Of a stretch of DNA of 8,376 bases, positions 5,783 through 8,376 are shown in pieces. The position numbers and the translations under genes were made by a program. Origin of the DNA: UBA3910 sp964626065 (GTDB lineage Bacteria; Bacillota; Limnochordia; Darwinibacteriales; Darwinibacteriaceae). The DNA is taken from the NCBI GenBank assembly GCA_964626065.1, contig CAZVDE010000061.1, positions 1 to 8,376 on the forward strand. The letters run 5' to 3'. Every line of letters starts with the position of its first letter. Within the stretch, counting starts at the first letter, position 1. The notes below the pieces were generated by a model. That model was not told the origin of the DNA and did not search any database. It was given only the letters and a program-made list of their open reading frames with translations.

Positions 5783-8376
5783 GTCAACACCTCCAATCCA
5801 TATCGACTGTAGCCATAGCGCATATCACCATATTGCAGAAAAATCCCCTCCTCTCCATCTGTCACTTCCATTTTCTCTTCCGGATCGTACCGGCGCGGCA
5901 TCATATGTTCAGCAACAAAGATCTCCTCCAAGATTAACCCGAACGGGCTTTCCGCCGTTTTAGCCAACTCAACCCTGTACAGATTGTTGCCCAACCTTGT
6001 GGACACTGAGCGTCCGACATCGGCAAAGAACGTTTGCCCAAAAAATGATCCGAATAGCCCCGTAATCGAGTGAGCAGTTACCGCCTTTGCTAATGCAGTG
6101 CCCTCGACCAAAAGCCGATGAGCCTCCCATCTGGGCCCTTTAAATTCTGCCAACATTTCCGGATGAGTGGCTGCCTCAACAAGGGTCCGATTATCACGCG
6201 GTATTGTGAGGCAAGTATTGGCGCGCAGGGTGCGTAACGTTAACTCCAGCATCCGTAGGTCCTGATACACACTGCCAAGCCCCATACGTGCATACTCCGC
6301 TCGTACTTCCCCGTTCCGCTTTAATGCGTCGTCCAAATCCTTATCGGGAGCCAATACTACACAGCGAGGGTTTTCATATCCCTGCGGTCGTTCTCTCACA
6401 TGCCTATGTAAGCGTCCAATTCTTTGCAGAAGCACATCGCTCGGGGCCAAATCAGTTATGAGAAAATCCGCGTCAATGTCCAGGCTTTGCTCAAGAGTTT
6501 GGGTTCCGATCAATAACACCGGTCCGGACGGGCTTCGTTTACCAAATCGCTTGGTTACTTCTTGATCCAGCAGCGCGCGGTCCGGTGCCGCGAACCTTCC
6601 GTGGTGAGGACAGCTTCGGCCTAAACAGGAAAAAAGCCAGTCCGTATCTAACCCGGGATGTTTTTCAACATACTTGAACAGGTCAATCGCTCGATTAACG
6701 GTATTTAAAATCACTAGAACCTTAGCGCCTGCCTTAAGCGCCGAAAGCACTTGCGCATCTATGATCTCCGAGGGATTCATCCCCAAGGGCACAACAGTGA
6801 TTGCAATGGATTTGTTTAAAGTGGAGCCCGGATCGGTGGATAGCATCGTCCCGTTCGCCGCGGTAAGCGCAGGAAAAGGCGCCTTGATTGCCTGCGAAAA
6901 AGACGGTGTTTGGCTGCTTTTTGAAGTAAGCTCAAGATAATTGTGCATGGCCGTGGTTCCCAATGTCGCCGATAACAACATCGCCGACCCACCCACACTG
7001 AGATGGTGTTTTAGCAGCGATTTTAACAAGAACGACATGTAAACATCAGAGGCATGAACCTCATCAATAACAAGTAGACTGCGATCCAAGCACACCGACC
7101 TTAAGTGGGCATGGCTTGTCTGGACAGCTGATAAAAGCACTTGATCCACAGTCCCTACGGCAACTGCAGCAGCTAAAAATCTCTTAGGCAGCGCACCGGC
7201 CCAGTGACGTTCAATCATTGCTTGCCGTGGATCATCCTCCCAAATATTGGATTCATTAAAACTCGGCAGCAACTGCTGCACGGCTAGCCCATCGACCTGC
7301 GCATAACCGGGAATAGCCAGTAAGACTACTGGTCTTTGTTCCTTGATAGGAAACCACCGCTGAATCTGACTATGAATACGCTCATACATTTCGCGGGCCG
7401 CTACACGGGTAGGTAAGGCAAAATAAAGGCTGTCAACCTTGCCCGCGGTAAACAATTTTGCAAACCAATTCAATGCCGCTTCCGTTTTCCCGGAACCGGT
7501 CTCGGATTCCACGATAAGCAGACGATTCATTGGATCATTAGGATCTAGGTTATCGGTAATGCTCTGCAGCGGATATGGCTTAAATCTAAATCTTGCATGA
7601 AAATCCGCTCCGACAGTTTTCAAACACGGCCGCAGCGGCTCCGAATCCAGTCCGACACGATTCAGCATCCGAGGGATTATTTGTTTGTTATCATGTAAGC
7701 GCTGTTTAGCACAGGATCCACTTACAGGAAACCAGTGATCGTGTGAACCAAGCCAGTCTGCCAGCATTACGAGACCAGCGAAGCGATGGTGGAATTCGGG
7801 TTCTGGCGGTAGTGTTTGCACAGCGTAATCGAAGGCTTGCGGAAATGCGTATTGACTAAACTCTGAAATCTCGCCCATAACCCGGAAGGGATCCCTTGCC
7901 CCGCTGCTTCGCCACCACAGATCACGCGCTAGATAATAATTTCCGGTTCTATTCCCGAGAAACTCTACAGGCCTACCATGGTGTGAAAAGATTGCGAAAA
8001 AATAGCTCGAAGCAATAGCCTCACCTGTAAACCAACTCTCAATATTGCTCGGCAAACTTTGGAAGAATAACGTATTTAAATCAGGTTCCAAGAACAAAGG
8101 TTCCAATTCCCGGATATGTCCCGCTCGATAGTTACCGGGCTTTATCTTGTCCTGGAAACCCAGGTTCGCCTTGCCCAAATCGTGCAGCATTGCCAGCACG
8201 GCCAAACGATCAAAGAGCCCACTAGTGAGGGTTTGAGCTGTGGTTTCGGCCAAAGCCCGTTTTATGCCCTTAATCTCGCAAAGGAACCTAAAAACCAGTG
8301 CCACATCGAGGGAATGGAGCAATAAAGGTAGGGCCCTACCGGTGCGTTTATCGTATTTACCCCAAAAAAGAACACC
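5779..8376 (-). CDS. cas3: CRISPR-associated nuclease/helicase Cas3, 5' end beyond window
   Basis: Cas3 of type I-E, 865 residues visible. It is recruited to the Cascade R-loop and degrades the displaced DNA strand. Numbered from the first visible codon, the HD nuclease domain shows H21 (LLLHSLDVA), H65-D66 (MLHDLGKAN), H87 (RAGHIRE), H132-H133 (SHHGRP) and D207 (LADWLGSH). The SF2 helicase follows: Walker A SETGSGKTEA (GSGKT at 294-298), ALPTRVAAREMY, DEVH box LLVIDEVHASD (438-441), LLSATLG (SAT 469-471), and motifs V-VI TLEQSLDIDADF and LLQRIGRLHRH. A C-terminal domain completes it. The frame is open to the window edge (residues begin GVLFWGKYDKRTG) with no ATG or GTG start inside, so the true start lies outside. 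A TTG at 8322 is in frame but would cut into the HD domain. All motifs are intact. It ends in ATGA with casA. Confidence 0.97.
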   Translation of the reverse strand, partial: GVLFWGKYDKRTGRALPLLLHSLDVALVFRFLCEIKGIKRALAETTAQTLTSGLFDRLAVLAMLHDLGKANLGFQDKIKPGNYRAGHIRELEPLFLEPDLNTLFFQSLPSNIESWFTGEAIASSYFFAIFSHHGRPVEFLGNRTGNYYLARDLWWRSSGARDPFRVMGEISEFSQYAFPQAFDYAVQTLPPEPEFHHRFAGLVMLADWLGSHDHWFPVSGSCAKQRLHDNKQIIPRMLNRVGLDSEPLRPCLKTVGADFHARFRFKPYPLQSITDNLDPNDPMNRLLIVESETGSGKTEAALNWFAKLFTAGKVDSLYFALPTRVAAREMYERIHSQIQRWFPIKEQRPVVLLAIPGYAQVDGLAVQQLLPSFNESNIWEDDPRQAMIERHWAGALPKRFLAAAVAVGTVDQVLLSAVQTSHAHLRSVCLDRSLLVIDEVHASDVYMSFLLKSLLKHHLSVGGSAMLLSATLGTTAMHNYLELTSKSSQTPSFSQAIKAPFPALTAANGTMLSTDPGSTLNKSIAITVVPLGMNPSEIIDAQVLSALKAGAKVLVILNTVNRAIDLFKYVEKHPGLDTDWLFSCLGRSCPHHGRFAAPDRALLDQEVTKRFGKRSPSGPVLLIGTQTLEQSLDIDADFLITDLAPSDVLLQRIGRLHRHVRERPQGYENPRCVVLAPDKDLDDALKRNGEVRAEYARMGLGSVYQDLRMLELTLRTLRANTCLTIPRDNRTLVEAATHPEMLAEFKGPRWEAHRLLVEGTALAKAVTAHSITGLFGSFFGQTFFADVGRSVSTRLGNNLYRVELAKTAESPFGLILEEIFVAEHMMPRRYDPEEKMEVTDGEEGIFLQYGDMRYGYSRYGLEVLT
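5783..5794 (-). promoter_or_regulatory. ribosome binding site of casA
   Basis: Coding-strand GGAGGT (5794-5789) then GTTGAC then ATGA. The site lies in the last codons of cas3 and the start overlaps the cas3 stop, so casA can be translated by ribosomes finishing cas3 or by new ones. Confidence 0.85.

Noticed and set aside
1..8376. A novel system beyond the cas genes (IS, toxin-antitoxin, anti-CRISPR, extra effector)
   Set aside because: All sequence is taken up by eight recognisable I-E genes; no additional open frame on either strand shows family features.

Overview
The window is almost entirely one co-directional operon on the minus strand: a type I-E (Cascade) CRISPR-Cas module. In transcription order (right to left) it reads cas3 - cas8e/casA - cas11/casB - cas7e/casC - cas5e/casD - cas6e/casE - cas1 - cas2. 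This is the canonical I-E gene order. Genes abut or overlap everywhere, so there is essentially no intergenic DNA and no stretch over 300 bases without a gene. The only non-coding pieces visible are 13 bases at the left edge and a 100-base run of N (2599-2698).

Region by region: 5779-8376 is cas3 (HD nuclease plus SF2 helicase), whose 5' end runs off the right edge. 4208-5782 is the large Cascade subunit, 3730-4224 the small subunit, and 2699-3724 the crRNA backbone subunit (3' end lost in the gap). 1951-2598 is Cas5e (5' end lost in the gap), 1232-1954 the crRNA-processing nuclease Cas6e, 348-1235 the integrase Cas1, and 14-376 Cas2. All recognisable catalytic motifs are intact: the HD and helicase motifs of Cas3, the E/H/D/D set of Cas1 and the YxxH of Cas6e. 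The module therefore looks functional. Together the genes would acquire spacers (Cas1-Cas2), process pre-crRNA (Cas6e), assemble Cascade (Cas8e, Cas11, Cas7e, Cas5e, Cas6e) and degrade targets (Cas3).

No CRISPR array, leader, promoter, terminator, tRNA or mobile element is visible. The array most likely lies beyond the left edge, downstream of cas2, and the promoter beyond the right edge. The system is a known one. The interest lies in details: tight translational coupling that includes cas3, a G6-A5 homopolymer at the casA/casB junction, a CasA lacking the cysteines of the E. coli protein, a Phe at the Cas7e thumb position, a tailed Cas2 and an assembly gap that damages two genes.

The organism cannot be named. 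Base composition is roughly balanced by eye, start codons include GTG, and several genes have strong GGAGG-type ribosome binding sites, so it is a bacterium with a classical Shine-Dalgarno system. The run of N shows that this is a scaffolded draft or metagenome assembly.
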